DNA from: WHSV01 sp050694055
Lineage (GTDB): Bacteria; Actinomycetota; CADDZG01; WHSQ01
DNA length: 50,249 nucleotides
Direction of reading: 5' to 3'
NCBI GenBank assembly: GCA_050694055.1
Contig: JBOGWX010000028.1
Location: forward strand, 1 to 50,249
Shown here: in pieces, positions 7,672 through 19,869 of the stretch
How positions within the stretch are numbered: position 1 is the first letter of the stretch
Layout: each line of letters opens with the position of its first letter
Translations under genes and position numbers: made by a program
Notes under the pieces: model-generated
Database searches by the model: none
What the model was told of the DNA's origin: nothing
Seen by the model: only the letters and a program-made list of their open reading frames with translations

Positions 7672-8853
7672 CTATCCCTGAGCGCCGTCGGCCGAGATGA
7701 TGATCCCCTTCAGGATCTCCTTGGCCCGCTCCTTTTGGGTGTCGGGGTCGGAATCAACCTCGATGTCGGGCTCGATGCCCGATCCGTTTATCCGGCGCCC
7801 GTCGGGGGTGAAGTAGGCGCCGATGGTGAGCTTGAGCGCCGACTCATCCGACAGCGGGAGCACTTCCTGAACCGAGCCCTTCCCGTAGGTGCTCACGCCG
7901 ACGACGACGGCTCGATTCGTGTCTTGAAGTGCTCCGGTGACGATCTCCGAGGCGCTCGCAGTGCCCTCGTTCACCAACACGACGAGCGGCACGTCCTCGA
8001 AGGCGTCGCCCTCCGCGTCGTAGCTGATCTCGGGCTCCGAGCGCTCTTTGTAAGAGACGATCTCTCCGTCCTCGATGAAGACGCTCGCCACGCTCACGCC
8101 CTCGCTGAACAGCCCGCCGCCGTTGTCCCGCAGGTCCAAAATGATCCCCTCGGCGCCGGAGGCGGTGAGCTCGTCCACCTCCTCCCGCAGCTGCTCCCCC
8201 GCCCCTCGGGAGAAGCCGAACAAACGAACGTAGCCGAGACCCTCGGGCGTCCGGTTGGCGATCAGGTTCGGGAGCTCGATGGTCTGGCGCGTAATGTCGA
8301 AGCTCAGTTGCTTGCCGGCTCGGGCGATGCTGAGGCTGACCTCGGTGCCCTCCTTGCCCTTGATGCGGTTCACCGCCTCATCACTACTGAGTGAGCCGAC
8401 CGACTCGCCGTCGATCACCTCGATGACATCACCCTCTTGCAGGCCCGCGGCCTGCGCGGGGGTTTGGGGGATGACCGACACGATTTCGAGGCGCCCCTCT
8501 CGGTCCTTCAGCCACACGCCGATGCCCGAGAACCGGCCGGTCGTGATCTCCTGAAAGGAGCGGTACTCCTTGGGCGTGTAGAAGAGGGCGAAGTCGTCGC
8601 CCGCTTGCTTGACGGACTTGGTCATGCCCTTGACCGCGCCCCGCACCAGCTCCTCGTCGTCGGGAGGATCGACCGACTCGCTCTTGATCTTGTCGTAGAC
8701 ATCCTCGATCAACGAGAGATCCGCATCGTCGCCGCTCTCGCCGACGAAGATGCGCGCGTCGCCGCCGGCAACCGAATAGCCGAAGGAGAACGCGCCGAGG
8801 GCGACGACCGCGGCCGAAAGCAGCGCAATTAGGATCTTCTGCCAGCGTTCCAT
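7672..8853 (-). CDS. S41 family C-terminal processing protease
   Basis: A 393-residue serine protease anchored or exported by an N-terminal hydrophobic segment (residues 7-30). A PDZ domain covers about 105-185 (FSGIGVWLKDREG ... GDVIEVIDGE). The S41 catalytic core has Ser in GTASASEI (297-304) and Lys325 in YGKGS, plus the conserved ILDLRDNGGG (238-247). The ATG at 8853 is chosen because the lysine/tryptophan-rich start plus membrane segment follows directly. The longer open frame upstream is a shadow of the M23 gene. It probably trims envelope proteins and lies between the M23 hydrolase and smpB. Confidence 0.92.
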   Translation of the reverse strand: MERWQKILIALLSAAVVALGAFSFGYSVAGGDARIFVGESGDDADLSLIEDVYDKIKSESVDPPDDEELVRGAVKGMTKSVKQAGDDFALFYTPKEYRSFQEITTGRFSGIGVWLKDREGRLEIVSVIPQTPAQAAGLQEGDVIEVIDGESVGSLSSDEAVNRIKGKEGTEVSLSIARAGKQLSFDITRQTIELPNLIANRTPEGLGYVRLFGFSRGAGEQLREEVDELTASGAEGIILDLRDNGGGLFSEGVSVASVFIEDGEIVSYKERSEPEISYDAEGDAFEDVPLVVLVNEGTASASEIVTGALQDTNRAVVVGVSTYGKGSVQEVLPLSDESALKLTIGAYFTPDGRRINGSGIEPDIEVDSDPDTQKERAKEILKGIIISADGAQG

Positions 8854-8881
8854 GAGGGTTACAGGGTAGTGCGTTCCGGCA

Positions 8882-10129
8882 CTACTGAAGGTAGGGCATG
8901 GGATCGACCGGCGACCCGCCCAGCCGGACCTCGAAGTGCAGGTGGGGGCCGGTGCAGTAGCCGGTGCAGCCGACGCTGCCGATCGTCTGGCCGCGGCTGA
9001 CGCGCGATCCCTGGCCGACGCTGAAGCCCGAGAGGTGGTTGTAGGTGGTGCCCACCCCACCGCCGTGGTCGACGACGATGGCGTTGCCGTAACCGCTCAT
9101 CGTGCCGGCGAACACGACCGTTCCGCCGCCGGCGGCATAGACCGGAGAGCCGTACCCCGCTCCGATGTCGATGCCCGTGTGCAGGCGAGAGCCGCCGAAG
9201 ATGGGGTGCGTGCGGTAGCCGTAGGGCGAGGTCACCGGCCCGCTCGCCGGCCACCCGAACTGGCCGCCGGTGCTCGGAGCGGGAGCGCTGCCACCACCCG
9301 AGCTCTGATTGGCGGCCCTTGCCAGGATGGCCTGAATGTCCTGGGAATCCTGCTGGAGCTGAGAGTCGAGCTTTTCGAGCTCGGACTTCTTCGCGAGCTG
9401 GCCCCTGAGGACGTCCTCCTTCTCGGCGATCAGCGCGTTCTGCAGGTCCAGCATCTGTTGCCGCTCGGCCTGCACCGCGACTCGATCGGAGCGATCCTTC
9501 TCGAGCTGCAGCTTCGCCGCGGCGATGCGCTCCTTCTCCTCGGCGACCTGCTCCCGCCGGGCGTCGGTCTCCGAGTCGAGCCGCTCGATGTCATCGACCA
9601 GCGCGCTGTCGAGCTCGACGGTGGTCTCGTAGTACTCGTAGCGGTCGGAGAGGTCGGCGAAGCTGTCCGCCGACAGGATGCCTTCGACATACGCGCCCGG
9701 CCCCGCCTTGTAGCTCTCGATCGCCCGTTCGGTCAGGGAGTCGGTGCTCTCGATCAGATCGGCCTGGATGTCGAGGAGCTCCTCGGTCAGAGTGGTATAG
9801 CGCTGCTGCGCCAGCTCGAGCTCGGCCTGGCGCTCGGAGATCCGGCCATCGAGCGCGGCGATCTCGGCGTTGACCTCGGCGAGCCGGCTCTGGATGCCCT
9901 CCGCCTCGTCATCCAGAACCGAGATGGAGCCCCGAAGAGTCTTCGTCTTCTTGGCCGTGTCGTCGATCTGGCCCTGGATCTGGGACCGGCGCTGCTCGAT
10001 CCGGTCGAGACGGTCCTGCGGATCGGCTGCGGCGGGGAGGGCCGCCGACGCGAGGCAGAGAACGAGTGCCGCCACGACGCCCGCGAGTCGAAAGCCCTGG
10101 TGATGCAACTGCCTATGACCGGTTCTCAT
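8882..10129 (-). CDS. M23 peptidase with coiled coil (EnvC-like)
   Basis: A secreted 415-residue protein. A signal peptide ends around residue 36 (ALPAAADP). A long coiled coil covers about 40-265 (heptad-rich segments such as LDRIEQRRSQIQGQIDD and KSELEKLDSQLQQD). The C-terminal ~115 residues are an M23 metallopeptidase/LytM domain with HTGIDIG and PHLHFE supplying zinc ligands, so it may be catalytically active, unlike EnvC itself. It follows ftsX directly, an arrangement typical of FtsEX-controlled wall hydrolases. That suggests FtsEX regulates it at division. The start at the ATG at 10129 is an inference; a TTG three codons upstream is also open. Confidence 0.9.
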   Translation of the reverse strand: MRTGHRQLHHQGFRLAGVVAALVLCLASAALPAAADPQDRLDRIEQRRSQIQGQIDDTAKKTKTLRGSISVLDDEAEGIQSRLAEVNAEIAALDGRISERQAELELAQQRYTTLTEELLDIQADLIESTDSLTERAIESYKAGPGAYVEGILSADSFADLSDRYEYYETTVELDSALVDDIERLDSETDARREQVAEEKERIAAAKLQLEKDRSDRVAVQAERQQMLDLQNALIAEKEDVLRGQLAKKSELEKLDSQLQQDSQDIQAILARAANQSSGGGSAPAPSTGGQFGWPASGPVTSPYGYRTHPIFGGSRLHTGIDIGAGYGSPVYAAGGGTVVFAGTMSGYGNAIVVDHGGGVGTTYNHLSGFSVGQGSRVSRGQTIGSVGCTGYCTGPHLHFEVRLGGSPVDPMPYLQ

Positions 10130-10268
10130 AATGAACAAGCTGCCGAGTTTACAGCTTTAACAGTAACCACAACATCAACAACAAGGGGGGAATTCACCCT
10201 CTTCGAATCGACCCCTCGAGCCCCCTACTTGAGTCCCAGGCCTCACTCGAGTCCCAGGCCCCGCGAGC

Positions 10269-11150
10269 TCAGACCTCGAGGAAGCGGCGCAGGGCCAGGC
10301 CCGAGCCCACCACGCCGATGCCACACCCCACCGCGAACAAGACTCCGAGCACCGTGGCGATCTCGCCGGTCGAGAAGCTGAAGACCGGTCCCAGGAAGGT
10401 GATCTGCTCGCCCAAGTTCGAGAACACCGCCCATTGCGCTCCGACCACGACGAGACTGGCGATCAGCGCGCCCACGAACGCGGCGAAGACACCCTCGAAC
10501 AAGAACGGGATCCGTATGAACCAGTTGGTCGCTCCGACGAGCTTCATGATCCCGATCTCCTCGCGCCGGGCGTAGATCGCGAGGCGGATGGTGTTAGCGA
10601 TGAGGGCCGCCGCCGCGACCAGAAGAATGAGTGACATCGCGAAGGTGATGGTCTGCAGCAGCGAGTTGACCTGGAGCAGCCGCCTGAGCACCAAGCCCCC
10701 GTCGCGTACCTCGTCGATGCCGGGAGCCCCGTCGATCGCCCCCTTCACCTGCTCGGCAAAGCCGGCGTCGGTGAGCTTGATTCGAAGTGACGCAGGAAGC
10801 GAGTCCTCAGGCAGGTTCTCGTAGAACTGCGGTTGATCCTCGTAGATCTTCTTGTACTCCTCGAAGGCCTGCTCCTTGGAGACGAAGAAGACCTGCTCGA
10901 CCTCCGGCATCGCCTCGACGTCGCGCGTGATCGCTTCGATCTCGGCGGGTTGTGCGTTGTCACGGAAGTAGGCCGACACTTCGACCTTTGCTTCCCATGA
11001 CAGCGTGACGTTGTTGACGACCATGCCGAGGATCTGGACGCCCCCCAGTAGCAACAGAGAGATGGCAACCGTGGAGATGGCGGCGATCGTCATCAACAAG
11101 TTGCGCCTGAGATTGGTGATGGTCTCCGAGAGGAAGTAACCGATCTTCAT
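10269..11150 (-). CDS. ftsX: Cell-division ABC transporter permease FtsX
   Basis: The 293-residue product has the FtsX layout: a transmembrane segment near 18-45, an extracellular domain to about 170, and three further membrane segments, with the conserved RREEIGIMKLVGAT motif near 200-212. The ATG lies two bases after the ftsE stop, so translation is coupled. FtsX forms a complex with FtsE and transmits ATP-driven changes to wall hydrolases, here plausibly the adjacent M23 protein. Confidence 0.95.
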   Translation of the reverse strand: MKIGYFLSETITNLRRNLLMTIAAISTVAISLLLLGGVQILGMVVNNVTLSWEAKVEVSAYFRDNAQPAEIEAITRDVEAMPEVEQVFFVSKEQAFEEYKKIYEDQPQFYENLPEDSLPASLRIKLTDAGFAEQVKGAIDGAPGIDEVRDGGLVLRRLLQVNSLLQTITFAMSLILLVAAAALIANTIRLAIYARREEIGIMKLVGATNWFIRIPFLFEGVFAAFVGALIASLVVVGAQWAVFSNLGEQITFLGPVFSFSTGEIATVLGVLFAVGCGIGVVGSGLALRRFLEV

Positions 11151-11152
11151 CT

Positions 11153-11839
11153 CTAAGTTCCCACTCCGTAGATTCCCCGCGATTGGTCTCGCACAACGCT
11201 TCCGCTCTCGAGCTCGATGACTCGACGGCGCATCGAGTCCACGATGGCGTGATCGTGAGTCGCCATGACGACGGTGGTGCCGGTGCGGTTGATTCGATCC
11301 AGTAGTCGCATGATGCCCACTGACGTTGCGGGGTCCAGGTTTCCCGTCGGCTCGTCGGCGAGCAGGATGAGGGGACGGTTGACGAACGCCCGGGCGATGG
11401 ACACGCGCTGCTGCTCTCCGCCGGAGAGCTCGTCGGGGAACCGGTCCAGCTTCTCGCCCAGCCCCACGAGCTCGAGGATCTGCGGCACCTGCCTGCGCAC
11501 GACCGCGCGCGGTCGTCCGATCACCTCGAGGGCAAAGGCCACGTTCTCGAACACGGTCTTGTTGGGCAGGAGCTTGAAGTCCTGGAAGACGCAGCCAACG
11601 TTTCGTCTCAGATAGGGAACGCGCCATCGAGGAAGGCTCGCCAAGTTCTTGCCGGCGACGTAGATGCTGCCGTCGGTGGGCTCCTCCTCCTTGTTGAGCA
11701 TCTTGATCATGGTGGACTTACCAGAGCCGGAGGGTCCCACGACGAACACGAACTCGCCCTTCTCGATGTCCATCGAGATGCCGTTAACGGCGTGCGTACC
11801 GCCTTTGTAGATCTTCTTGACGTCAACTGTCTTGATCAT
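11153..11839 (-). CDS. ftsE: Cell-division ATP-binding protein FtsE
   Basis: A 228-residue ABC ATPase with Walker A GPSGSGKST, signature LSGGEQQRVSIARAF, Walker B LILLADEPTGNLD and switch His in MATHDH. The ATG at 11839 is preceded by GAGGAACG, a fair ribosome site; upstream sequence in the frame belongs to the oxidase gene in another frame. The segment HAVNGISMDIEKGEF is typical of FtsE. It is the first gene of the ftsEX pair. Confidence 0.96.
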   Translation of the reverse strand: MIKTVDVKKIYKGGTHAVNGISMDIEKGEFVFVVGPSGSGKSTMIKMLNKEEEPTDGSIYVAGKNLASLPRWRVPYLRRNVGCVFQDFKLLPNKTVFENVAFALEVIGRPRAVVRRQVPQILELVGLGEKLDRFPDELSGGEQQRVSIARAFVNRPLILLADEPTGNLDPATSVGIMRLLDRINRTGTTVVMATHDHAIVDSMRRRVIELESGSVVRDQSRGIYGVGT

Positions 11840-11858
11840 TCGTTCCTCAGGTCGGCAA

Positions 11859-12932
11859 TCAGGTCGCGGCCGGCGCGAGTCGATCGAAGAAGCGCCGGGG
11901 ATGTTCTTCGCCGTGGATGTCCTCGTACTCGTTCCAGGCGTTGTCGTAGTACAGGTTCCCACGTTTGATGATTTCGTCACACGCTTGACTTGTTAAACCT
12001 GATGTACGCAGCCGCTTCGTGAGTGAAATGAGAGAGAACGTCCGTACTTCGTAGGGATTGATCAGCAGATTGGGCGGGGTATCCACCGGCGCAATGGCGT
12101 ACTTACGGTCCGGCGCAGCCACGATGCGACAGGCCGACTCGAGCAGGCCGAAGATCGTCGCTTCGACTCGCTCGAGATTGCTTCGGTCTCTGACGCCCGC
12201 CTCCATGAGGGCTCGCACACCGAAGTTGACATGACGTGACTCGTCGCGCGCCACCGCGGTAAAGCCGGTGTAGAAGCCTGGAAGGATTCCCATCTCGCGA
12301 ATAAGCCCGAGTAAGAACTTCTGGCCGGTGAGCGCGAGCATGCCCTCGACGACGAGGTGGTAGATCGTGATGCCCTCGACCCACGCGCCGTAGTCGTGTG
12401 GGTTCTTTCGCACCCGTTCGGTGGCCTCGACCAGATCGTTGTCGAATATCACCCTGAAAGCACCGACGGTTCGGTCGCGCAGGCCGGCCAGGGCCTCGGG
12501 TAGGCCGCCCTCGATTCCCACCACCTCCTTGAAGAAGCGAGAGAAGAAGACCGAGTGCCGTGCTTCGTCGACCAACTGCGACGACAGAAAGATTCGGGAT
12601 GGTTCATCGGGGGCCGCGTGCACCAACGGCGACAGCGTGTCGGTGACGGCCTGTTCTCCGACGAAGAAGAGCGTGAAGGTTCGCTGCAACTCGGTGCGAA
12701 GTCCTTCGAGGCCATCGCCCAGGGATTCCCAGTGAGCGCGATCTTCGGAGAAGTCGAGCTTCTGGGTCGACCAGTTCTGATTTTCCCAGCGGTGATATAG
12801 GTCGAGCGGCGTGGGCCTCGATTGCAGGAGGTAGTCCATCTGGACGTAGACGTCGTCGATGTGGACGTCCCGCAACTCGGGGAGAGTGGCCTGCTCGACT
12901 CGCTCTGCGGTACTTCGCATGGAATCGGTCAT
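11859..12932 (-). CDS. R2-like ligand-binding oxidase (R2lox) family di-metal protein
   Basis: A ferritin-like fold protein of 357 residues. Metal ligands by position are E93, E123, H126, E196, E231 and H234 (motifs VGEQAV, VDEARH, VVEGM, RDESRH). The two residues that form the Val-Tyr crosslink in the R2lox family are also in place: V96, three after E93, and Y191, five before E196. This argues for R2lox (Mn/Fe oxidase) and against a ribonucleotide reductase R2. The physiological substrate of the family is not settled. The start ATG at 12932 has no ribosome site and probably is leaderless. It lies between prfB and ftsE. Confidence 0.85.
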   Translation of the reverse strand: MTDSMRSTAERVEQATLPELRDVHIDDVYVQMDYLLQSRPTPLDLYHRWENQNWSTQKLDFSEDRAHWESLGDGLEGLRTELQRTFTLFFVGEQAVTDTLSPLVHAAPDEPSRIFLSSQLVDEARHSVFFSRFFKEVVGIEGGLPEALAGLRDRTVGAFRVIFDNDLVEATERVRKNPHDYGAWVEGITIYHLVVEGMLALTGQKFLLGLIREMGILPGFYTGFTAVARDESRHVNFGVRALMEAGVRDRSNLERVEATIFGLLESACRIVAAPDRKYAIAPVDTPPNLLINPYEVRTFSLISLTKRLRTSGLTSQACDEIIKRGNLYYDNAWNEYEDIHGEEHPRRFFDRLAPAAT

Positions 12933-12939
12933 AGGGAAA

Positions 12940-12968
12940 ATTGTGGCAGCTTCGGCTTGAATTGTCTT
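12940..12968 (-). promoter_or_regulatory. Putative leaderless promoter of the R2lox gene
   Basis: On the minus strand, AAGACA (12963-12968) and CACAAT (12940-12945) are spaced by 17 bases. The ATG at 12932 starts seven bases after the -10 box, so the transcript would begin at or next to the start codon. It overlaps the spacer after prfB. Confidence 0.45.
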
Positions 12969-12998
12969 GCTTGGATCATGTGGCCTCCCAATCACTAC

Positions 12999-14109
12999 CT
13001 ACTTCTCTTCGGCATCCCCCGCCTTGCGCCTTAGTTCCGCTTGCACGAAACGATCGAGGTCACCGTCGAGCACGGCCGAGACGTTGCCCACCTCGACCGA
13101 GGTGCGGTGGTCCTTCACCATCTGATACGGATGCATGACGTATGAACGGATCTGCGAACCGAATCCGATATCGCGCTTCTCGCCACGAAGGGCATTGACC
13201 TCGAGCTCGCGTTTCTCGCGCGCGAGCGCGACGAGCCTCGACTTGAGGATACGCATGGCGACCGCTCGATTCTGCATCTGCGAGCGTTCGTTTTGAACCG
13301 CAACCACGATGTTGGTTGGGACGTGGGTGATGCGCACCGCCGAGTCGGTGACGTTGACGTGCTGGCCCCCCGCCCCTGAGGAGCGATAGGTATCGATCCG
13401 TAGCTCGTCGGGATTGATCTCTACGTCGAAGTCCTCTTCGATTTCCGGTGTTACGTCTACCGACGCAAACGACGTATGGCGGCGCTTGGCGGAGTCGAAC
13501 GGTGAGATACGCACGAGCCGGTGCACACCGCGCTCCGTTACGAGCAGGCCGTATGCGAAACGACCCTCGACGGTCAAGGTTGCGCTCTTCACTCCGGCTT
13601 CCTCACCCTCGGTCAACTCGACGAGCTGATACTTGAAGCCGCGCCGTTCGAACCAGCGCTGGTACATCCGCAGCAACATCTCGACCCAGTCCTGCGAGTC
13701 GGTGCCGCCCTCGCCTGCGTGCACCTCGAAGATGGCCGGGTAGTCGTCGAACTCTCCGCTCAATAGCGCGACGACCTCGAGGCTCGCGATCTCAGATTCC
13801 ATCGCCTCCACCTCGCCCGCCACTTCGGCAAGTGACTCGTCATGGGACTCGGCCTCGGCCAGGTCCAGGAGCACGAGCGCGTCGGAGGCGCGCCGGGACA
13901 GCTGATCGTAGGAATTGATGTCGTCGGCAATCCGAGCGATCTGCGACATCTTCTTCTGCGCCGAACTCGAATCGTCCCAGAAGTCGGGGGCCGCGCTTGC
14001 CTTTCTCAGCTCCTCGAGGCGTGCGCGCTTGGCATCGACGTCAAAGGTACTCCTTGATCTGTTCGAGCTTATTGGTGATGGCTATCAGCCGGTCGCGTAC
14101 GTCATCCAT
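12999..14109 (-). CDS. prfB: Peptide chain release factor 2 (programmed +1 frameshift)
   Basis: RF2 recognises UAA and UGA stop codons. The GGQ motif in RSSGAGGQHVNV and the SPF specificity tripeptide (VRISPFDSAKRRH) identify RF2 rather than RF1. The gene starts at ATG 14109 (MDDVRDRLIAITNKLEQIKEYL), reaches an in-frame TGA at codon 23, and continues in the +1 frame as DVDAKRARLEELRK..., giving about 369 residues, the usual RF2 length. A TAGCCT box nine bases before the ATG may be the -10. The main domain by itself appears as an open frame starting at 13949, but that start is not real. Confidence 0.95.
14040..14055 (-). promoter_or_regulatory. RF2 programmed +1 frameshift signal
   Basis: On the minus strand: internal SD AAGGAG (14050-14055), a three-base gap TAC, then CTT TGA C (14040-14046). 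This matches the classical prfB recoding site, in which scarcity of RF2 at UGA allows slippage at CUU, so RF2 regulates its own synthesis. Confidence 0.93.
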
Positions 14110-14131
14110 GGGATCGTCAGGCTACCGCTAC

Positions 14132-15100
14132 TCACTCGTCGGGGAGGGCCAAGCGCGTGACGGTGTTGTCCCCCTGATTGGCGACCCATACCGCACCGCC
14201 CGCGACCACTATGCCCTGAGGGTTGTCGCCGACTGCGACTCGATCGCTGACCTCCAGCGAGGTGGGATCGACACGAACGAGGGCGTCCTCCTCCGGGAGC
14301 GTGACCCACACGTATCCGTCGCCGGTGGCGACACCCGAGGGTGCGGCACCGAGGTCCACGACCCGGACCTCACCGCTCGGCTCGAGCGCGGCCAGCGCCT
14401 GCTGTCGGAAGAGGGCGACCCACAACTTGGTCCCATCCGCAGCGAGTGCCGTCGGCCCCGACCCGACCTCGATCGTCTCGGCCACCTCCGCAGTGCCGGT
14501 GTCGATCCGGCTCACCGTGCCCTCGGTCACGTCGGCGGCCCACAACTCGCCTCTGAGAAAGGCCAGCGCCGAGGGGAACTCGAGCTCGGTGATCTCCTCC
14601 ACGATGTCGCCCCCCGACGACAGCTTGATGATGGAGCCCTCGTTGAGCGCAGCCACCCAGACGTCGTCATCCTCGAGCGCGACCGCGGCCGGGTCCCGGC
14701 CCACCACGAGAGGGACCGGTCGTCCGCCGGCGGCCTCAGGATCGAGCCGGACCACCTCGGCGCCCTCGATGGAGCCGACCCAGACGTGCTCGCCCACGGC
14801 GATCCCCCCGGGTCGTGCCGGGAGGGTGATCGGAGCGCCGGCGGCGGCTCCATCGCTCAGTCGCAAGCGAGACACGCTGAGGTCGCCGGCATTGCCGACC
14901 CAGAGGACCTCGTCCCCGGCCGCCAGGCTAAAGGGGGCCGCGCCGGCCGGCAGCGTCAGCACCTCGGGGGCCTCGTCGCCGGAGAACGCCACGACCGCTG
15001 CCAGGACCAACAGGCTCGCGACGACAAGGCCTCCCACGACCAGCACCACGGGTGAACGTCGCTCTGTCGCCGGACTCTTCCTCGAACGAGAGCGCGCCAT
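14132..15100 (-). CDS. Membrane-anchored beta-propeller protein (YncE/Vgb-like)
   Basis: A 322-residue protein with a basic N-terminus and one membrane segment (residues ~18-45), then a chain of ~40-residue repeats of the pattern LWVG/AN...V.RLD..... The repeated WVAN/WVGS/WVAA strands indicate a beta-propeller of the Vgb/YncE/NHL group. The catalytic histidine pattern of true virginiamycin-B lyase is not evident, so a binding or scaffold role outside the membrane is likely. The ATG at 15100 has GGGGAA just upstream. It lies between secA and prfB on the same strand. Confidence 0.75.
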   Translation of the reverse strand: MARSRSRKSPATERRSPVVLVVGGLVVASLLVLAAVVAFSGDEAPEVLTLPAGAAPFSLAAGDEVLWVGNAGDLSVSRLRLSDGAAAGAPITLPARPGGIAVGEHVWVGSIEGAEVVRLDPEAAGGRPVPLVVGRDPAAVALEDDDVWVAALNEGSIIKLSSGGDIVEEITELEFPSALAFLRGELWAADVTEGTVSRIDTGTAEVAETIEVGSGPTALAADGTKLWVALFRQQALAALEPSGEVRVVDLGAAPSGVATGDGYVWVTLPEEDALVRVDPTSLEVSDRVAVGDNPQGIVVAGGAVWVANQGDNTVTRLALPDE

Positions 15101-15172
15101 GTTCCCCACGGAGCGAACCCTAGTTCACCTAGCCCGGCCGGAGGATGGTCACTCGATCGAGGGGCGTTTTCC

Positions 15173-15201
15173 GTCTGGCAACCGCTCAGCGGTAACCAGA
15201 C
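15173..15201 (-). terminator. Hairpin downstream of secA
   Basis: The sequence GTCTGG-CA-ACCGC-TCA-GCGGT-AA-CCAGAC folds into an 11-bp stem with a small internal loop. It lies about 150 bp past the secA stop. No T-run follows, so a terminator role is tentative. Confidence 0.4.
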
Positions 15202-15347
15202 AACAAAGGTGGCCGGACAATCTGGATCTCAGGACCTGGGGCGCGAAAATCCGGTTCCCATTCCCGATCGCCCCCCTCGCCGCCGCCTCTTGCCGAGCGA
15301 AGACAGACCCGAGGGGCATGAGTGCGGCTCGAATACAAGCCGCAGGT

Positions 15348-18089
<2,742 letters not shown>

Positions 18090-18232
18090 CTCTGTTTCCC
18101 TCCCGCTTCGCCGAAGCAGGCTCGGCTCCGCTCTCGCCGTCACCGCCGACGGCATCGGGTATGCGCGCTCGTCGAGACGACCGCAACTTGCCGGCCCCAT
18201 TATCCCCCGGCTCTCGACTTGGGCGGCGAGGG

Positions 18233-18922
18233 CTACTTGATGTCGAGCAACTTCTCCCGGACGGCGTACACCACGGCCTCCATGCGGGAGTGGAGATGCA
18301 GCTTCTCCAGGATGTTGCGGACGTGATTCTTGACCGTGTTCTCGCTGATGAAGAGCTCTGCGCCTATGTCACGGTTGTTCATGCCCTTGGCGACCAGCTT
18401 GAGGACCTCGAGCTCGCGGTCGGTCAGGCGGGGCCCCGGGACCTGGTTGCGCTCGTCACGCCGCTTGACCATCGCCGCGAACTCGGTCAGCAGCTTGGAG
18501 GCCATGGAGGGCGAAATGAGACTCTGACCTGCATGAACCGAGCGAACCGCGTTGGCGACCTCTTCGATGGAGATCTCCTTGAGCAAATAGCCCGAGGCCC
18601 CGGCCTTGATGGCGTCGTAGAGATCGGCCTCCTCGTCGGAGATCGTCAGCATCAAGATGCGGGTCGAGGGCAGCGTGTCCTTGATCAGGCGGGTGGCCTC
18701 GATGCCCGAGCGCTTCGGCATACGCACGTCCATGAGCACGACGTCGGGCGTGGTCTCCTCGGCCTTGGAGAGCGCCTCCTGGCCGTCGGAGGCCTCGCCC
18801 ACCACGTCGATGTCGGGCTCGCCCTCGAGGACCATCTGCAGCCCCCGTCGGAACAGCGCATGGTCGTCGACGATGAGCACCCTCACGGCCTCGATGCTGT
18901 CGGATTGCGGCTGCTGTGCCAC
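18233..18922 (-). CDS. NarL/DegU-type response regulator
   Basis: A 229-residue two-domain regulator. The receiver domain (about 12-130) has the acidic DDH pair, the phospho-acceptor Asp in VVLMDVRMP, and the conserved Lys in GYLLKE. The C-terminal LuxR HTH (about 160-225) reads LTDRELEVLKLVAKGMNNRDIG...SENTVKNHVRNILEKL. The GTG at 18922 has AAAGGGG upstream. No histidine kinase is adjacent, so the signal is unknown. secA follows downstream on the same strand. Confidence 0.93.
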   Translation of the reverse strand: MAQQPQSDSIEAVRVLIVDDHALFRRGLQMVLEGEPDIDVVGEASDGQEALSKAEETTPDVVLMDVRMPKRSGIEATRLIKDTLPSTRILMLTISDEEADLYDAIKAGASGYLLKEISIEEVANAVRSVHAGQSLISPSMASKLLTEFAAMVKRRDERNQVPGPRLTDRELEVLKLVAKGMNNRDIGAELFISENTVKNHVRNILEKLHLHSRMEAVVYAVREKLLDIK

Positions 18923-19094
18923 CCAAACCCCTTTGCGTTGCGGGCTGCGCAGGTCAACCAATTTTTGCCGCAACCAGCCCGATGTGGTTCTTCTTGACCA
19001 GATTGTACGGCCTACTCCGGCGAAACTCCCTAAGCAATTAGTACTAGAGCGCTGCCCTGGGGGCCGGAACCGGGGCTGCCGGGCCGTCTGCGCC

Positions 19095-19700
19095 TCACAC
19101 CGAGCACGCCGCCAGCACCTCGACCCGGATCGCCCCCGCCTCCCTCAGGGCGCCGGCACACGCCGCCGCAGTTGCTCCGGTCGTGACGAGATCGTCGACC
19201 AGCGCTATCTGGGGCGGGCAATCGACGGCCGTGAACGCGCCCCTGAGGTTGGCCCAGCGCTCCGCCGCCCCCAGCGAGGTCTGGTCCGGTCGTTCGGCCA
19301 CGCGTAGCAGCGAGGGTCGGACCGGGAGTCCGAGCCTTCGCCCGACCTCGAGCGCGAGGACGTGGGCGTGATCCAGCCCTCGTCTGCGGTTCTCGCGCGG
19401 CTTGCCGGGGACCCAGGTGAGACCCTGGGCGCCCAGGCCCTCGGCCATGACCCGCTCGACGAGCGCACCGGCGAGCGGCGCGGCGGCAGTGCGATCACCC
19501 CTGAGCTTGAGGTCGAGCACCAGGGACCGAGCCCCTCCCTCATAGGCCCATCCCACCAGCAGGCGATCCACGCCTGGCACCTCGGGGACGGGGGCCTCGC
19601 CGAGCGACCTGGCGCAGACCCGGCAGAGAGGCGTGCCCCCGGCGCCGCACCCGGCACAGCGCAACGGGGCCCCGAGAGCGACGAAATCCAGCAGCGACAT
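19095..19700 (-). CDS. ComF family phosphoribosyltransferase-like protein
   Basis: A 201-residue protein with an N-terminal zinc-finger-like pair (CAGCGAGG and CRVCAR, residues 15-31) and a C-terminal phosphoribosyltransferase-like domain with the PRPP loop IALVDDLVTTGAT (about 167-179). ComF proteins participate in DNA uptake in competent bacteria; in most others the role is unknown. The middle segment GKPRENRRRGLDHAHVLA is also typical. It is a single gene, upstream of the response regulator on the same strand. Confidence 0.88.
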   Translation of the reverse strand: MSLLDFVALGAPLRCAGCGAGGTPLCRVCARSLGEAPVPEVPGVDRLLVGWAYEGGARSLVLDLKLRGDRTAAAPLAGALVERVMAEGLGAQGLTWVPGKPRENRRRGLDHAHVLALEVGRRLGLPVRPSLLRVAERPDQTSLGAAERWANLRGAFTAVDCPPQIALVDDLVTTGATAAACAGALREAGAIRVEVLAACSV

Positions 19701-19869
19701 TCGCCGACAGTAACCAGCAGCTGTGACGAAATACGGGCACGCGGGTTGCGGGGCCGCGAGAATGACGTTACACAGTCAGGCGGGTTGCGCCGCGGCTTGC
19801 TCCACGAGCTGCGCTGAGCGCCCGGCTCTCCCCATCCGAAGCATCGAGCTGACGCGGAGGCGATTTCTC

